Below are positions 62,605 to 64,000 of a DNA stretch of 64,000 nucleotides, in pieces; position 1 is the stretch's first letter, and the number at the start of each line of letters is the position of its first letter. Location: contig NZ_CP160452.1 of assembly GCF_041295575.1 (NCBI RefSeq), positions 1,178,001 to 1,242,000 on the forward strand, read 5' to 3'. The stretch is from Sporosarcina pasteurii. Lineage in GTDB: Bacteria; Bacillota; Bacilli; Bacillales_A; Planococcaceae. Under the pieces are notes generated by a model. The model had not been told where the DNA came from, searched no databases, and saw only the letters and a list, made by a program, of their open reading frames with translations. A program made the position numbers and the translations under genes.

Positions 62605-62956
62605 AATTCTAGTCTAAAAAGGTAATTTAAATCATTAGACAGTTTAGATAAAGAAGCAGTTTGGCGATAGAGCCCACTATAAGCGGATAATACGCTGTAG
62701 GATGGTTGTCGGAAATCATTCAGATATTAGTTGAATTTAAAACATTTAAGCATTTAGAGCCAAGACCATCGTTGCAACTTGTATATAGTGAAGAGGAATG
62801 TCTAAAGGGGGAATCGTCATGAATTTGTGTGCATTGCTTTAGGTGCATTTTTGAATTGCAACAGCAATTGGAGATATTGGAGCAAAGCAGGTGAAAAGCG
62901 TATGATGTAAGAAACGCTCACGACTGCTAATCGTCGTGAGCATGTATTCAAATCGT
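62605..62956. other. 350-bp stretch without a recognisable gene
   Basis: ATG at 62820, behind AAAGGGGGA, begins only seven codons (MNLCALL) before TAG. Another frame there reads about 28 codons (EFVCIALGAFLNCNSN) with no family I recognise. A perfect stem GCTCACGAC (62916-62924)/GTCGTGAGC (62933-62941) lies at the end and may terminate the SDR gene. Confidence 0.4.
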
Positions 62957-63649
62957 TCAATGATTTTTAATGACCACTTGCTCCACATTTAAGTTTTTTC
63001 TTTCTACTGCGTTATGGTAAATGATATCGGCAATATCATCAGGGTCCATTAATCCTGCTGTTTGAGACACATCGAAAATGCCATCCCAAAATTCTGTTTT
63101 CATACCGCCCATATACGCGCCGAATACGTGAATGTCTGTTTCTTGTAGCTCGACTACTAGACTTTCGTGGAAACCTCGCATACCAAACTTACTTGCACAG
63201 TACACGGATTCTGTCTTCTTGCCTTCTAATCCGGCCGTGGAAACGACGTTTACAATGCTTCCGGTATTTTTCGCTTTCATATCGGTTAGTACTTCTTGCG
63301 TACAGAAAATTGTCCCTTTCAAGTTGATGTCAATCATTTGGTGTACAGCTTCTTCTGATAAGTTTTCCGCTGCATCAAACATGCCGACACCTGCATTATT
63401 TACAAGGACATCTACGCTACCTAAGTTTTCTTTGATGTTTGTAAAAACATCGGATACTTCACGTTTAGACGATACGTCTACTGAGAAAATCGAATGTGCT
63501 TTATTAGGTAAGCTTTTCGCAGTTCGCACTAATTTATCTTCTGTTCTACCAAGTAAACAAACGTGATAACCATCTTCCGCATATTTTTTTGCCAGGGAAG
63601 CACCTAATCCACTTCCGGCTCCAGTAATGACAGCTATTTTTTTAACCAT
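62957..63649 (-). CDS. Short-chain dehydrogenase/reductase
   Basis: A 230-residue SDR with TGAGSGLG, NNAGVGMFDAAENL and YCASKFGMRG. These give cofactor and catalytic residues only; substrate is unknown. The final VERKNLNVEQVVIKNH is typical of the YqjQ/DltE-like branch of small SDRs. ATG at 63649 lies 11 nt after AGAAAGGA; the ATG at 63657 is out of frame. Confidence 0.83.
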   Translation of the reverse strand: MVKKIAVITGAGSGLGASLAKKYAEDGYHVCLLGRTEDKLVRTAKSLPNKAHSIFSVDVSSKREVSDVFTNIKENLGSVDVLVNNAGVGMFDAAENLSEEAVHQMIDINLKGTIFCTQEVLTDMKAKNTGSIVNVVSTAGLEGKKTESVYCASKFGMRGFHESLVVELQETDIHVFGAYMGGMKTEFWDGIFDVSQTAGLMDPDDIADIIYHNAVERKNLNVEQVVIKNH

Positions 63650-63765
63650 GTATCCATCAATCCTTTCTGTTTTGTGCAATGATTAGATAATTATACATAT
63701 TATAGGTGCATCGACTCCTGTTGTGTCAATCTAAGTCGAATAGAATTGAGCTAAACTCTAAAAAA

Positions 63766-63812
63766 TAGGCTGCCGAACCCCGGCGATCATTCGGGTTTCC
63801 AACAGCCTAAAT
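63766..63812 (-). terminator. terminator of the partial transporter gene
   Basis: TAGGCTG and CAGCCTA outside, GAACCC and GGGTTTC inside; on the minus strand followed by TATTTTTTAG. Confidence 0.85.
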
Positions 63813-63844
63813 CTCGTTTTATTTATGCTTGTTTATAAAATAAA

Positions 63845-64000
63845 TTAACGAATGCCCTTCATAAATCGCTGAATCACTGGTGAGATGAAAAACAGCAAGA
63901 TACTGAGGACAATTGCAGAACCGCCAATTGTACCAAAATAAATAATTTCAGTTTCTGCCGAATAAAACTTAACGAGTTGCGCATTTAATGCTTGCGCGGC
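63845..64000 (-). CDS. C-terminal end of a membrane transporter (probable POT peptide transporter)
   Basis: The last 51 codons read AAQALNAQLVKFYSAETEII, then YFGTIGGSAIVLSILLFF and end MKGIR. The AQALNAQLVKFYSAETEIIYFG region followed by a single membrane helix is what DtpT-like POT/PTR2 transporters have at their end. Too little is present for certainty. Confidence 0.55.
   Translation of the reverse strand, partial: AAQALNAQLVKFYSAETEIIYFGTIGGSAIVLSILLFFISPVIQRFMKGIR

Noticed and set aside
1-64000. CRISPR arrays, tRNA and rRNA genes, prophage, intact insertion sequences, replication origin.
   Set aside because: No regularly spaced repeats, no cloverleaf or rRNA segments, no transposase or phage genes were seen.

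Overview
The window reads as a chromosomal segment of a low-GC Gram-positive bacterium of the order Bacillales, most like the Sporosarcina/Lysinibacillus/Planococcaceae side. The evidence is the AGGAGG-type ribosome binding sites, many TTG and GTG starts, a class IV polyhydroxyalkanoate operon (phaC, phaB, phaR with divergent phaQ-phaP), a bacillithiol-transferase-like DinB protein, YitT and YjgD-type proteins, and preQ1, SAM and lysine riboswitches in Bacillus style. I see no rRNA, tRNA, CRISPR array, prophage or intact insertion sequence.

Layout. 1-3.2 kb: an AbgT transporter (cut by the window edge), a wrecked abgB-like gene and an M20 amidohydrolase. 3.5-5.9 kb: preQ1 riboswitch, a 39-codon remnant of queC, queD, queE, msrA and a YciI protein. 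6-8.8 kb: YfcC-type transporter, a dehydrogenase fragment and YitT. 9.1-29.5 kb: a catabolic region described below. 29.8-34.2 kb: fdhD, a five-module formate dehydrogenase alpha subunit and its DUF1641 partner. 34.3-35.9 kb: an amidase with a small AtzG-like partner. 36.3-37.6 kb: a staygreen-family protein and a gamma-carbonic-anhydrase-like protein. 37.7-43.4 kb: PHA genes, a TatD nuclease and a second reductase. 43.5-50 kb: BstA-like protein, UPF0158, a SAM riboswitch in front of an interrupted small ORF, DUF2200, a sigma-54 activator, an aldehyde dehydrogenase stump and a class III aminotransferase. 50.7-64 kb: short UvrA paralogue, CMD protein, hypothetical proteins, lysine riboswitch-dapA, an SsuABC/TauABC-type importer, cysteine synthase, a CPA2 antiporter, a short-chain dehydrogenase and the end of a probable POT peptide transporter.

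The most interesting part is 9.1-29.5 kb. The enzymes fit one route: an ATP-dependent hydantoinase/oxoprolinase pair (lactam or imide opening), an omega-aminotransferase and a semialdehyde dehydrogenase would give a dicarboxylate such as glutarate. Glutarate could then leave by two routes, either CaiB-type CoA transferase plus glutaryl-CoA-dehydrogenase-like enzyme, or CsiD (glutarate 2-hydroxylase) plus LhgO (L-2-hydroxyglutarate oxidase). Two permeases, an amidase, a cyclase-family hydrolase and a DUF3870 protein accompany them. Two regulatory layers divide the units. Five leader elements with the same architecture (ACTGYYKAA, a covarying helix, then an intrinsic terminator whose 5' arm can instead pair with the ACTG) precede the aminotransferase-hyuAB-ALDH unit, the CoA transferase-acyl-CoA dehydrogenase unit, a 26-residue cysteine-rich ORF, csiD and the second permease. 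Five copies of a TTGGATACAA-type site precede the first permease-amidase unit, the cyclase gene and the GntR/FCD regulator with lhgO and DUF3870. I do not recognise the leader as a named riboswitch class; it is the best candidate here for an undescribed system.

A second theme is gene decay. queC and abgB have both lost their middles but kept both ends, a tartrate-dehydrogenase-like gene and an aldehyde dehydrogenase are reduced to fragments, and the ORF behind the SAM riboswitch has an in-frame stop.
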